Shown here: positions 1 through 7,023 of the stretch, piece after piece
Layout of the letters: each line of letters begins with the position of its first letter
How positions within the stretch are numbered: position 1 is the first letter of the stretch
DNA from: Alphaproteobacteria bacterium
GTDB lineage: Bacteria; Pseudomonadota; Alphaproteobacteria; UBA7879; UBA5542
Assembly: GCA_037146715.1 (NCBI GenBank)
Contig: JBAWWO010000004.1
Location: forward strand, 1-64,000
DNA: 64,000 nucleotides
Reading direction: 5' to 3'
Made by a program: the position numbers and the translations under genes
Notes under the pieces: model-generated
Told to the model about the DNA's origin: nothing
What the model saw: only the letters and a program-made list of their open reading frames with translations
The model's database searches: none

Positions 1-651
1 CCAACACCTGTTGTAGAGCAACCTGCTGTTGTTGTTGAGACTCCTGCGCCAGTAGGTGCTGATCCAGAGCCTGTTGCAGAAACAGCTATTCCACTGCAAG
101 AGCAAGAAGCACAAAAATTGGCTGAGGCGCTTTCTCAAGCAATGCGTGAGAAAGCATTAGAGAGTGCTAGAGAGGAGCAATTACACCCTGCTGCAAAGCC
201 AGTAACAGCAGAAAGGCCAAAATTTGTCCCACAAGCGACGACGAAGCCAGTCAAGGCACTTAGCCAGCCTGTAAAACCAGGGGTTCCACAACCAATTCCT
301 GCCGCAAAACCCGCTAGCACTATTGCTGTAAAACCAGCGCCAACACAGCCCGTCGCAAAACCTGTTGCAGCACCTATTGCAGCAGAGGCAAAACCTGGGC
401 TTAGGCAAGCCGCCACAGCCCTTCAAAGTATTGACCCTGCATTTGTTCAAGACTTTTTGAGTGTAGCTGACAAAGCGATATCTGAGCCCGCGCAAAAAGC
501 AAAAAATCAAATAGATGCGATTACAGTGGCTAAAGATACTTTCTCTAAAAATCCGAATGCAATCACTTATAATATGCTTCGGGGAGCACTTATAAAAGCT
601 GGGTTTGGTCTTTCTTCAAAATTCCCGCCCACCTTGCCAAAAGCAAAATAA
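1..651 (+). CDS. Ala/Pro/Val-rich protein, 5' end outside window
   Basis: The reading frame is open from base 1 to the TAA at 649-651, so the gene starts upstream and only its C-terminal 216 residues are seen. About the first 140 residues are low complexity, rich in Pro, Ala, Val and Lys, with repeated KPV/AKP units, as in periplasm-spanning or surface linkers. The last 75 or so residues are less biased and predicted helical, so they may form a small folded domain. I do not recognise the family. A TTG at 118 could start a shorter product, but the composition continues unbroken upstream of it, so a longer protein is preferred. No function is assigned. Confidence 0.6.
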   Translation, partial: PTPVVEQPAVVVETPAPVGADPEPVAETAIPLQEQEAQKLAEALSQAMREKALESAREEQLHPAAKPVTAERPKFVPQATTKPVKALSQPVKPGVPQPIPAAKPASTIAVKPAPTQPVAKPVAAPIAAEAKPGLRQAATALQSIDPAFVQDFLSVADKAISEPAQKAKNQIDAITVAKDTFSKNPNAITYNMLRGALIKAGFGLSSKFPPTLPKAK

Positions 652-666
652 ATATTACCGATTATG

Positions 667-694
667 GTTTCCCCGGCCTTGGGCTGGGGAGCCA
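667..694. repeat. family B palindromic repeat, degenerate arm
   Basis: An imperfect palindrome of the TCCCCGGCCTTGGGCTGGGGA type. Its right end, GGGGAGCCATTC, is identical to the arm found inside the prepilin peptidase gene near 32399 (read on the other strand), which marks it as a member of the dispersed family B. It lies 16 bp after the stop of the first gene. No T-tract follows, so it is not a clear terminator. Confidence 0.5.
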
Positions 695-762
695 TTCAAA
701 TACATCCCTCTAAAACAGCTAAAAAAGAATGATTCATAGCTAGATTACTTTACGGGTAACAA

Positions 763-786
763 CCGAGTCCTTTTATAAGGAATCGG
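763..786. other. hairpin upstream of the proline-rich secreted protein gene
   Basis: CCGAGTCCTT and AAGGAATCGG form a 10-bp stem with one mismatch and a TTAT loop. It sits about 75 bp before the preferred ATG at 862. There is no T-tract after it. It could be a leader structure or operator, or an orphan repeat arm; nothing in the sequence decides between these. Confidence 0.3.
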
Positions 787-861
787 CTATATACCTACTT
801 GTTTAGATAAAATTATTCGTTTATCATGATGAAATATAATGATACCGGGAGGGTACTAACA

Positions 862-1509
862 ATGATTCGATTTTTCTTATTTTTAGCTATTTTTTCTTTT
901 TGTTTTATTCAGATGGCCCTTGCGGCACCTCAACCCAACCCTTCTGCAAGTATGGGTGGTGATGATTTTCCCGGTGGAGACGATGACTCAATGGATATGG
1001 ATGGTGGCGATAACTTTGATGATGAGGTAGGACCACCCCCCCCAAAGGGAGCACCAGCGCCAGCAAATGCGGGGCCCGCAGGATCAATGATGCCTCCATC
1101 ACAAGGCGGTGATCCTTATGGGGCTCCATCAGCAGCCGCACCAGGAAATGATCCCTACGCCTATGCGCCCCCTCCTGCTGATAGTTCTATGCAACAACCC
1201 CCTATGAACAATGATTTTGGTCCCATGCCACCCCAAGGGCAGATGGATCCTTTAGGGCCTATGCCCCCCATGCCACAAGATGATAGATCTGTCCCAACGC
1301 CCCCAAGTTCCTATACGTCACCCGATCAATATGGTCCACCACCACCTCAAGGGGGGCCTAATAATATGCCGCCTATGCCGCAAGATGTGGGTGCGGGAAT
1401 GTCTCCTGATCAATATGGTGCTCCCCCATCCTATGGACCCAAAAGTACCTTGAATGATGGAAATTTTTCCTGGAGTAATATTGACCTGCATAATCTGATT
1501 CCTAGGTAG
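862..1509 (+). CDS. secreted Pro/Gly/Asp-rich low-complexity protein
   Basis: A 215-residue protein whose ATG at 862 is preceded by a good GGGAGGG ribosome site; an in-frame ATG at 826 lacks one. It begins with a Sec signal peptide (MIRFFLFLAIFSFCFIQMAL, cleavage near ALA-AP). The mature part is disordered: an acidic Gly/Asp stretch, then Pro/Met/Gln-rich sequence with PPPP runs and imperfect repeats of the PPMPQD and SPDQYG types. The sequence resembles eukaryotic proline-rich ligands, but no domain family is recognised. An eight-base C run at 1036-1043 lies in codons for a PPPP motif and could slip. Export to the periplasm or surface is supported; a role in host contact is only inference. 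Confidence 0.7.
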   Translation: MIRFFLFLAIFSFCFIQMALAAPQPNPSASMGGDDFPGGDDDSMDMDGGDNFDDEVGPPPPKGAPAPANAGPAGSMMPPSQGGDPYGAPSAAAPGNDPYAYAPPPADSSMQQPPMNNDFGPMPPQGQMDPLGPMPPMPQDDRSVPTPPSSYTSPDQYGPPPPQGGPNNMPPMPQDVGAGMSPDQYGAPPSYGPKSTLNDGNFSWSNIDLHNLIPR

Positions 1510-1513
1510 TCTA

Positions 1514-1625
1514 GCTCGTTCCTTTGAGCTGAGTACTTCGTCATTCGTCGTTAGTGTAGATCAAGCTACACGTGCGCTTCTCATTCCTCGTATCAGTTAA
1601 ATTAACTTCGCTATACTGAACGAGC
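1514..1625. repeat. possible 112-bp element with 8-bp terminal inverted repeats
   Basis: GCTCGTTC at 1514-1521 is matched by its inverse GAACGAGC at 1618-1625. Inside is a hairpin GTGTAG-ATCAAG-CTACAC. There is no ORF. It may be a third type of small palindromic repeat, but no second copy was seen in this window, so the call is tentative. Confidence 0.3.
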
Positions 1626-1659
1626 ACTTTGCAAACTGTGGGATCTGGGTGTCCCCCAG

Positions 1660-1745
1660 TGATTTCCTCGGGCTTGACCCGAGGACCCACGCCTTACTTA
1701 TTGGGGTGCATTTTCGCACCCCATGTATCCTCGCCCCGGGGACCT
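1660..1745. repeat. family B double-palindrome repeat unit
   Basis: Arm one is a perfect palindrome, CCTCGGG-CTTGA-CCCGAGG at 1666-1684. It is followed by ACCCACGCCTTACTTAT, a second hairpin GGGGTGC/GCACCCC at 1703-1722, and a degenerate second arm TCCTCGCCCCGGGGACC near 1729-1745. Order and spacing match the unit at 6852-6936, so the two are copies of one element of about 85 bp. With the 1514-1625 element it fills the gap between the proline-rich gene and the 3' end of argS; no gene is visible there. Confidence 0.6.
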
Positions 1746-1789
1746 AAGATTCCAAAGTTTCGCGATGATTACCTCTAAAAGATGCTTTG

Positions 1790-3541
1790 TTACATATGAT
1801 CTGGGCAGTCGATGCCCAAAACGCTTAGTACTTTTTCTAAGGTGTTTTGTGTTTGTTGGGCTATTAAAAGCCGAAGGGCTTTCGTTTCGGGATCATTTTT
1901 ATCTGACAAGATGGGGCAGGCCTGGTAAAAACGACTGAAGCATTGGGCCAGTTCAAAAGCATAATCGCATAACATATTGAGCGCCCGTTTTTCAAAGGCT
2001 TTTTCCATAATTTCCTGAAATCTTAGAATCCACAGGATCAGTTCTTTTTCCTGGGGTTCTAGCTCTACTGCTCCTTTAAAAGAAAATGTTCCTGCCTTTA
2101 ACAAAATCGATTTAATGCGTACCACAGCATAAAGCAAATAGGGGCCTGTTTTACCCTCAAAATTCATAAATTTCGCCACATCAAACTGATAGTTTTGTGA
2201 CATATTGTGCTGTAAATCCGCAAACTTCAGGGCGGCGATGCCTATTTTTTGTGCGGTATCGTTGGTTATTGTTTCCGAGGCAGTTTCTAAATGAGCCTCT
2301 TTAGTTCGGCTTTTTGCTTCCTCTACAAGAGTATGGATCAGTTCTTCCAGGCGCATAGCCCCGCCTGCACGGGTTTTGAAGGGTTTGTTGTCGGGCCCGT
2401 TCATGGTTCCAAATCCTAAAAACTCAAACTGAGCCGTGTAGCCAGCTTTACGTGCTGCCCGAAAAACTTGCTCAAAATGCAGGGATTGTCGCCCATCCAC
2501 CACATACAAAATATCATCCGCCTTGAATGTTTCTACCCGTTCCCGAATGGTGGCTAAATCCGTTGTGGCGTATAAAATACCCCCGTCCGATTTTTCCAGC
2601 AAAACAGGGGGTACTTCTTTTTTATCAGTGGGCTCCGACACATTGATTACAAAAGCGCCCTGGCTTTTTTCCAAAATGTTTTTGTGTTTTAAATCTTCCA
2701 ACAGGCTGGGGATTTGGTCCTGATAGCGGCTTTCCCCAAACCATTGTTCAAAAGAAACCCCAAGCTTTTCAAATTGCGTTTTCATATCTACGACTGAAAC
2801 ATCCACGAAATGTTTCCAAAGGGCCCTATACCCGGGGCGCCCCTGTTGTAGTTCAAATGTGGCTTGGCGTGCTTTTGTGGCTAGCATTTCATCCTCGGCA
2901 CAGCGGGCAGAAATCTGGGGATAAATGCGCTGTAAATCTTCCAGCGTTACGGGCGATTCTTTAGGGTAAGGCCCCGTGAAACCAGTATCAAAATATACGA
3001 CCTTGGGGTCCGTCTCTTCAAGGGCAATAATCAGCATCCCCATCTGTGTTCCCCAGTCACCCAGATGGATATCCCCCGTCACATCGTGCCCCATAAAACG
3101 GAACAAATTTTTAAGGGATTGCCCAATAATGCTAGATCTTAAATGGCCCACATGCATGGGTTTAGCTACATTAGGTCCCCCATAATCAATGAAGACCTTA
3201 TGTTTTTTAGCGGGAGAAAGATGCTCAGGAACAGAAAATTCTTGGAAAGATTTTAAAAGGTAGGATGGTTTAATTTTATAATTAATGAAGCCAGGGCCTG
3301 CCACAGAAAATTCAATATCCGTGGTCAATTGGGTCAGGTGCCCAATAATTTCTTGGGCTAATTCTTGGGGATTTCGTTGCAGTTTCTTACCCAAAATCAG
3401 GGATCCATTGCATTGGTAATCAGCCAGATCTGGCCTGTCCGCCATTTTGACTTCTGCAAAAGCGATATCCAGACCCGCTTTTTGAAAAGCAGCCTGCGTT
3501 ATATTTCGCAAAAAATCGTTAAGAGTTCTGAAGGGTTTCAT
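1790..3541 (-). CDS. argS: arginyl-tRNA synthetase
   Basis: A 583-residue class I synthetase that charges tRNA-Arg in the cytoplasm. The N-terminal ArgRS-specific domain covers about residues 1-90, followed by the catalytic Rossmann domain with the HIGH-type signature HVGH at residues 130-133. A canonical KMSKS is absent, as in many ArgRS; the GTMNGPDNKPFKTRAGG stretch lies where the second signature is expected. The C-terminal DALR anticodon-binding domain runs to the end. Length is normal. The ATG at 3541 starts the conserved N-terminus. It stands alone on the minus strand downstream of rpsD, with a repeat-filled gap after its stop. Confidence 0.97.
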   Translation of the reverse strand: MKPFRTLNDFLRNITQAAFQKAGLDIAFAEVKMADRPDLADYQCNGSLILGKKLQRNPQELAQEIIGHLTQLTTDIEFSVAGPGFINYKIKPSYLLKSFQEFSVPEHLSPAKKHKVFIDYGGPNVAKPMHVGHLRSSIIGQSLKNLFRFMGHDVTGDIHLGDWGTQMGMLIIALEETDPKVVYFDTGFTGPYPKESPVTLEDLQRIYPQISARCAEDEMLATKARQATFELQQGRPGYRALWKHFVDVSVVDMKTQFEKLGVSFEQWFGESRYQDQIPSLLEDLKHKNILEKSQGAFVINVSEPTDKKEVPPVLLEKSDGGILYATTDLATIRERVETFKADDILYVVDGRQSLHFEQVFRAARKAGYTAQFEFLGFGTMNGPDNKPFKTRAGGAMRLEELIHTLVEEAKSRTKEAHLETASETITNDTAQKIGIAALKFADLQHNMSQNYQFDVAKFMNFEGKTGPYLLYAVVRIKSILLKAGTFSFKGAVELEPQEKELILWILRFQEIMEKAFEKRALNMLCDYAFELAQCFSRFYQACPILSDKNDPETKALRLLIAQQTQNTLEKVLSVLGIDCPDHM

Positions 3542-3696
3542 GCTGTTTCAATGATAGTACAAAACTAAAAAAAGTAAAACGAATGATCTTCTGAGAAATT
3601 AAAGAGTACGAGCGAAACCAGGGTCCAGGGCTCCGACATGTACATTTAGTACATTAGAAGCCCAAGATCCCGCAGTTTTGCGAAGTAATCGTTAAT

Positions 3697-4311
3697 TTAT
3701 CGTGAATAGAATTCGATAACTAAGTTTGGTTCCATCTGAACAGGGTAAGGAACTTCCATTAATTTAGGAGCTCTTAAAAACTTACCAGTCAGTTTCTTAT
3801 GGTCTACTTCAAGGTAGGTGGGAACTTCACGCTCTGAAGACTGAATTGCCTCAAGAACAATTGGAATTTCCTTTGAGCGATCGCGTATTTCAATCACATC
3901 CCCATCCTTTACAGAATAGGAAGGAATATTAACGCGCTTGCCATTTACCCTAATGTGGCCATGGTTCACAAACTGTCGTGCAGAAAACACCGTAGGCACG
4001 AAGCGCAGACGATAGATAACTGAGTCTAGACGGCGCTCTAGGAGTTCAATTAAAGTTTCGCCCGTGTCCCCGCGACGGCGCTCTGCTTCCTGAAACAGAT
4101 TACGGAATTGGCGTTCACCAATGTTACCATAATACTTTTTCAGTTTTTGCTTTGCGCTAAGCTGAACACCATAGTCGGTTAATTTTTTACGTGCTGCACC
4201 ATGTTGGCCGGGCGCGTAACTTCTTGTGTTAACCGGACTTTTGGGACGTCCCCAGAGGTTTACCCCCAGGCGACGGTTACATTTATATTTTGCTTGTATA
4301 CGTTTTGTCAT
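3697..4311 (-). CDS. rpsD: 30S ribosomal protein S4
   Basis: A 204-residue S4 protein, which nucleates assembly of the small subunit by binding the 5' domain of 16S rRNA. The N-terminal region has the usual [14 protein letters not shown] and YAPGQHG motifs. The S4 RNA-binding fold lies at about residues 94-155 ([32 protein letters not shown]). Length is normal for the family. It stands alone here, not in an rpsM-rpsK-rpsD operon, which is usual in alphaproteobacteria. The upstream region is shared with the divergent permease gene. Confidence 0.98.
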   Translation of the reverse strand: MTKRIQAKYKCNRRLGVNLWGRPKSPVNTRSYAPGQHGAARKKLTDYGVQLSAKQKLKKYYGNIGERQFRNLFQEAERRRGDTGETLIELLERRLDSVIYRLRFVPTVFSARQFVNHGHIRVNGKRVNIPSYSVKDGDVIEIRDRSKEIPIVLEAIQSSEREVPTYLEVDHKKLTGKFLRAPKLMEVPYPVQMEPNLVIEFYSR

Positions 4312-4495
4312 AGGATTATCCTAAAATTATTCATAGATTTCAGTACATTAGTAAAAAATCTAACAACGATTAATACATGCGCCGTTCTCATTTATTCAAA
4401 TGAATACAGCCTTTTAACCTTATTTCAGATCAAATGTCAAACAATTGTTAAAAATTTCTGGATTTTCTTTTAGGGGCTGCTATAGTGTGGTGGTT

Positions 4496-5788
4496 ATGAA
4501 AATGGCTAAAAAACTAGGATTCTGGACTCTTTTATCCCTGGTCATGGGCAACATGATTGGGGGCGGTATTTTTATGCTGCCTGCGTCCCTTGCTGCCTAT
4601 GGTAGTTTAAGCTTGATTGGCTGGGGGGTTACCACCGTTGGCGCCTTGTTTTTGGCCCTTGTCTTTGCTCGGTTAAGTTATCGGTTTCCCATTGATGGGG
4701 GGCCCTATGCCTATTGCCGGGCGGCCCTGGGAAACTTTATGGGCTTTCAAGTGGCCTGGATTTATTGGATTTCCATGTGGGTGGGCAGTGCGGCGACTGT
4801 TACCGCAACGGTCAGTTATATTTCTGTCTTTTTTCCCGAGCTCACCACCAACCCTCTGCTATCCTTAGCAGCCAGCACGACTATTATTTGGGGTCTAACC
4901 CTTTTGAATATTTTCAGTCTTAAGGCCTCAAGCGTTGTTCAAGTGTTAACAACTATCTTGAAAATTCTGCCCTTAATTCTTTTAGTGGTATTTGGTCTAC
5001 CCAGAATAAGCATCGCCAACTTTCAGCCCTTTAACCCCAGTGGGGAACCTTTCTTTTCTGCCCTATTAAGCGCCTCTATTATAACCATGTGGACGTTCAT
5101 TGGTATTGAAAGTGCCACGGTCCCTGCCAAAAAGGTTCATAACCCTGCCCACACCATTCCTCGGGCAACTTTATGGGGCACGGGCCTGGTCGCTGTTTTT
5201 TATATTATTCTTTCGATCTTTATGATTGGGGTCATTCCCAATGCTGAACTTAAAGTTAGCACCGCTCCCTTTGCCATGGCGGCCAGTGTTATTTGGGGCC
5301 CCTGGGGCAGCAGTCTTATTGCCTTGATCGTTATCATTGCCTCATTAGGGTGTTTGAATGGGTGGGTTTTGATTGAAGCCCAAGTTCCAGCTTCTGCGGC
5401 ACAGGACGGATTATTCCCCAAAAAATTTGCCCAAACCAATAAAGACGGCTTGCCTGTTTTTTCCATGATTTTTACCGCGTGTTTAACAAACAGTCTTGTT
5501 TTGTTGAATTATCATAAAAATTTCGTCGCGGCTTTTAGTTTTATGATTATTTTAGCCACCGTTGCAGTTTTGATTACTTATTTATTTTCCGTTATTTCTG
5601 AAGTTGTTTTAATTTTAAAAGAAAAAAAGAAATTATCTAAAATAATTCTTGTGAAGAATTTCCTTGTAGTTGTCTTGGCTTCCAGCTATATAGTTTTGGC
5701 TCTGGTAGGTGCTGGAGCAGAGATTTTGCTTTGGGGAATTTTATTATTCTGTTTAAGTATTCCTTTTTACTTTTATAAAAGAAGTTGA
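4496..5788 (+). CDS. APC-superfamily amino-acid permease/antiporter
   Basis: A 430-residue integral inner-membrane protein with about 12 hydrophobic helices. The N-terminal GNMIGGGIFMLPA is the Gly-rich helix-1 break of the APC (amino acid-polyamine-organocation) superfamily, and the overall pattern resembles basic amino-acid/polyamine antiporters such as ArcD, AdiC and PotE. The ATG at 4496 was chosen because the 17 codons before it, open from 4445, are not membrane-like and look like upstream untranslated sequence. The substrate cannot be fixed from sequence; arginine, ornithine or another amino acid is plausible. Such importers and exchangers are common in host-dependent bacteria. It is divergent from rpsD, with no operon partner downstream. 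Confidence 0.85.
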   Translation: MKMAKKLGFWTLLSLVMGNMIGGGIFMLPASLAAYGSLSLIGWGVTTVGALFLALVFARLSYRFPIDGGPYAYCRAALGNFMGFQVAWIYWISMWVGSAATVTATVSYISVFFPELTTNPLLSLAASTTIIWGLTLLNIFSLKASSVVQVLTTILKILPLILLVVFGLPRISIANFQPFNPSGEPFFSALLSASIITMWTFIGIESATVPAKKVHNPAHTIPRATLWGTGLVAVFYIILSIFMIGVIPNAELKVSTAPFAMAASVIWGPWGSSLIALIVIIASLGCLNGWVLIEAQVPASAAQDGLFPKKFAQTNKDGLPVFSMIFTACLTNSLVLLNYHKNFVAAFSFMIILATVAVLITYLFSVISEVVLILKEKKKLSKIILVKNFLVVVLASSYIVLALVGAGAEILLWGILLFCLSIPFYFYKRS

Positions 5789-5862
5789 AATAATCATGAA
5801 CTTTCACCTTGAAAACCCATCTTTCGATTCCTACATGTTGTGTAAGGAAAGGAAATTTTTGG

Positions 5863-6120
5863 ATGAGAAGAAAAGATCTCATGAGTGTTATAACCACAGA
5901 GGACGCAAGCGTCATCACACCCGAGGAGTATGAACATTTGTCTTTTTTCCTAGAAACAACCACTGAAACAATCAAAAAAATTACTGTCTGCATGCAACAG
6001 CTTGATATGGAAGTTCTGCGTTTGAAGTACGAACTAAAGGCTGCCATCAATGAGCATGCCAACTTTCGCCATAAGTTAGACGAATTCGAATCCCACACTA
6101 AGAAAACCCCTAAGAATTAA
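5863..6120 (+). CDS. small coiled-coil hypothetical protein
   Basis: An 85-residue protein. The ATG at 5863 has a GGAAAGGA ribosome site about nine bases upstream; in-frame ATGs at 5809 and 5881 are alternatives. After a Thr/Glu-rich start (MSVITTEDASVITPEEYEHL), residues 30-75 form heptad-like helical sequence typical of a coiled coil, and the tail is basic (KKTPKN). There is no signal peptide or membrane segment. I do not recognise the family. It follows the permease gene by 74 bp on the same strand and could be cotranscribed. Confidence 0.55.
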   Translation: MRRKDLMSVITTEDASVITPEEYEHLSFFLETTTETIKKITVCMQQLDMEVLRLKYELKAAINEHANFRHKLDEFESHTKKTPKN

Positions 6121-6145
6121 GCTGACTCCACATTACAGTGCTTTC

Positions 6146-6166
6146 TTCAGGCTTGCCCCGAGGATC
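6146..6166. repeat. degenerate family B arm
   Basis: CTTCAGGCTTGCCCCGAGGAT is an eroded copy of the CCTCGGGCTTGACCCGAGG palindrome. It lies between the coiled-coil gene and the F-box gene, just before a T-rich stretch, so it could act as a weak terminator for the upstream gene. Confidence 0.4.
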
Positions 6167-6185
6167 TTTCTTTTTCTTTACTCCC

Positions 6186-6214
6186 TTGCAATATAATTCT
6201 ACGCATCCTATATG
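6186..6214 (+). promoter_or_regulatory. possible sigma-70 promoter of the F-box/LRR gene
   Basis: TTGCAA at 6186-6191, a 17-bp spacer and TATATG at 6209-6214 fit a housekeeping promoter placed about 30 bp before the ATG. A perfect TATAAT at 6192-6197 is an alternative -10 but has no good -35. The AT-rich setting makes chance matches likely. Confidence 0.3.
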
Positions 6215-6245
6215 TATTCCAGAGTGATCTTTTTAGGAGATTAAA

Positions 6246-6824
6246 ATGCGTACAAAATTTTTATATACTATTCTTTTTAGCTTGGCTTTAAGTCAGCAGG
6301 CTCACTCTGCTACAGGTGATCTGCCGGATGAACCTAGAGCTGCATCCCCTCAATTGGGCGCCCTTGCTGACCCCACGTCAGAACTAATAAAGGTCAAAGG
6401 TTCTCGAAAACTTGATGAAACCATCCCTTTCTTTACTCAGCTTCCCTTAGAACTTACTCTAAAAGTTCTAAGTTTTTTGTCCAAAAAAGATTTTGCTCAA
6501 CTCCGACTGACTTCAAGTGGGTGGGGAGCCTACTTAAAAGCAACTCAATTCTCTAAAATAAAGAGGCTACACTTCTTGAGCAATAAAATTGGCAATGCTG
6601 GGGTGATTGCCCTTGCTCCCTATCTTTCCCAAATGACCAACTTGCAGAGTCTAGACTTAAGGGGGAATTATATTGGTGATGATGGGGTGATTGCCCTTGC
6701 TCCAAATCTTTCCCGAATGCCCAACTTGCAGAGTCTAATCTTAGAGAGCAATCAAATTGGTGCTGCTTGCAGAGCAGAAATACTTACGCGACTAACACGG
6801 CCGGGGCTTCAAATAAAGTTCTAA
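6246..6824 (+). CDS. exported F-box and leucine-rich-repeat protein
   Basis: A 192-residue protein. The start has a strong AGGAGA ribosome site. Residues 1-21 are a Sec signal peptide (MRTKFLYTILFSLALSQQAH, then SA). Residues 65-103 match the F-box consensus (LPLELTLKVLSFLSKKDFAQ, then L.LTSSGW), the Skp1-binding motif of eukaryotic SCF ubiquitin ligases. Residues 105-173 are ribonuclease-inhibitor-type LRRs: two 28-residue units plus a partial third (IGNAGVIALAPYLSQM..LQSLDL), which would form the substrate-recognition part. F-box proteins are known effectors in Legionella, Agrobacterium and amoeba symbionts. A Sec signal on an F-box protein is odd and would need a second export step. Family recognition is by eye. 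Confidence 0.8.
   Translation: MRTKFLYTILFSLALSQQAHSATGDLPDEPRAASPQLGALADPTSELIKVKGSRKLDETIPFFTQLPLELTLKVLSFLSKKDFAQLRLTSSGWGAYLKATQFSKIKRLHFLSNKIGNAGVIALAPYLSQMTNLQSLDLRGNYIGDDGVIALAPNLSRMPNLQSLILESNQIGAACRAEILTRLTRPGLQIKF
6588..6755 (+). repeat. 84-bp tandem repeat encoding LRR units
   Basis: Two 84-bp units start at 6588 and 6672, and a diverged partial third begins at 6756. Stretches such as GGGGTGATTGCCCTTGCTCC are identical between the first two units at DNA level. This indicates recent duplication of a 28-codon LRR, a way for repeat number, and so binding surface, to change. Confidence 0.8.
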
Positions 6825-6851
6825 AAAATATTTTGTAGTCTCCCTCTTCTG

Positions 6852-6936
6852 CTTTCCTCGGCCTTGAGCCGAGGACCCGCCCCTTTCTTATAGTGTGCCG
6901 CACTCCGTGGTCCCTCGGTCGAAGCCCGAGGGAACC
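6852..6936. repeat. family B double-palindrome repeat unit
   Basis: Arm one is CCTCGGC-CTTGA-GCCGAGG at 6856-6874, with a compensated base change against the copy at 1666 (GGG/CCC to GGC/GCC). The ACCCGCCCCTTTCTTAT spacer matches that copy. Arm two is CCCTCGG-TCGAAG-CCCGAGGG at 6912-6932. A run of nine G follows at 6939-6947. The unit fills the gap between the F-box gene and lolC. Confidence 0.65.
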
Positions 6937-7023
6937 AAGGGGGGGGGCAGCTTTGCAATGATGGCACTATTAAGCACCTAAGTTTTTCTTGCATAGAAAG
7001 TATTAATTTGCCAATATCTTCCT

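Noticed and set aside
1723-1938. A 71-codon plus-strand ORF overlapping the argS 3' end.
   Set aside because: Most of it is antisense to argS and the start lies in a repeat; no coding signal.
3641-3656. A TGTAC-ATTTA-GTACA hairpin downstream of rpsD as a terminator.
   Set aside because: The stem is only 5 bp and AT-rich, with no T-tract; too weak to call.
6081-6096. A TTCGAATCC-like stretch resembling a tRNA T-loop.
   Set aside because: It is inside the coiled-coil protein gene, and no cloverleaf can be formed around it. No tRNA or rRNA gene was found in the window.
6588-6755. Regular repeats that could suggest a CRISPR or minisatellite.
   Set aside because: The period is 84 bp, in frame, and encodes leucine-rich repeats; there are no spacers and no cas genes. 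No CRISPR array was seen anywhere in the window.
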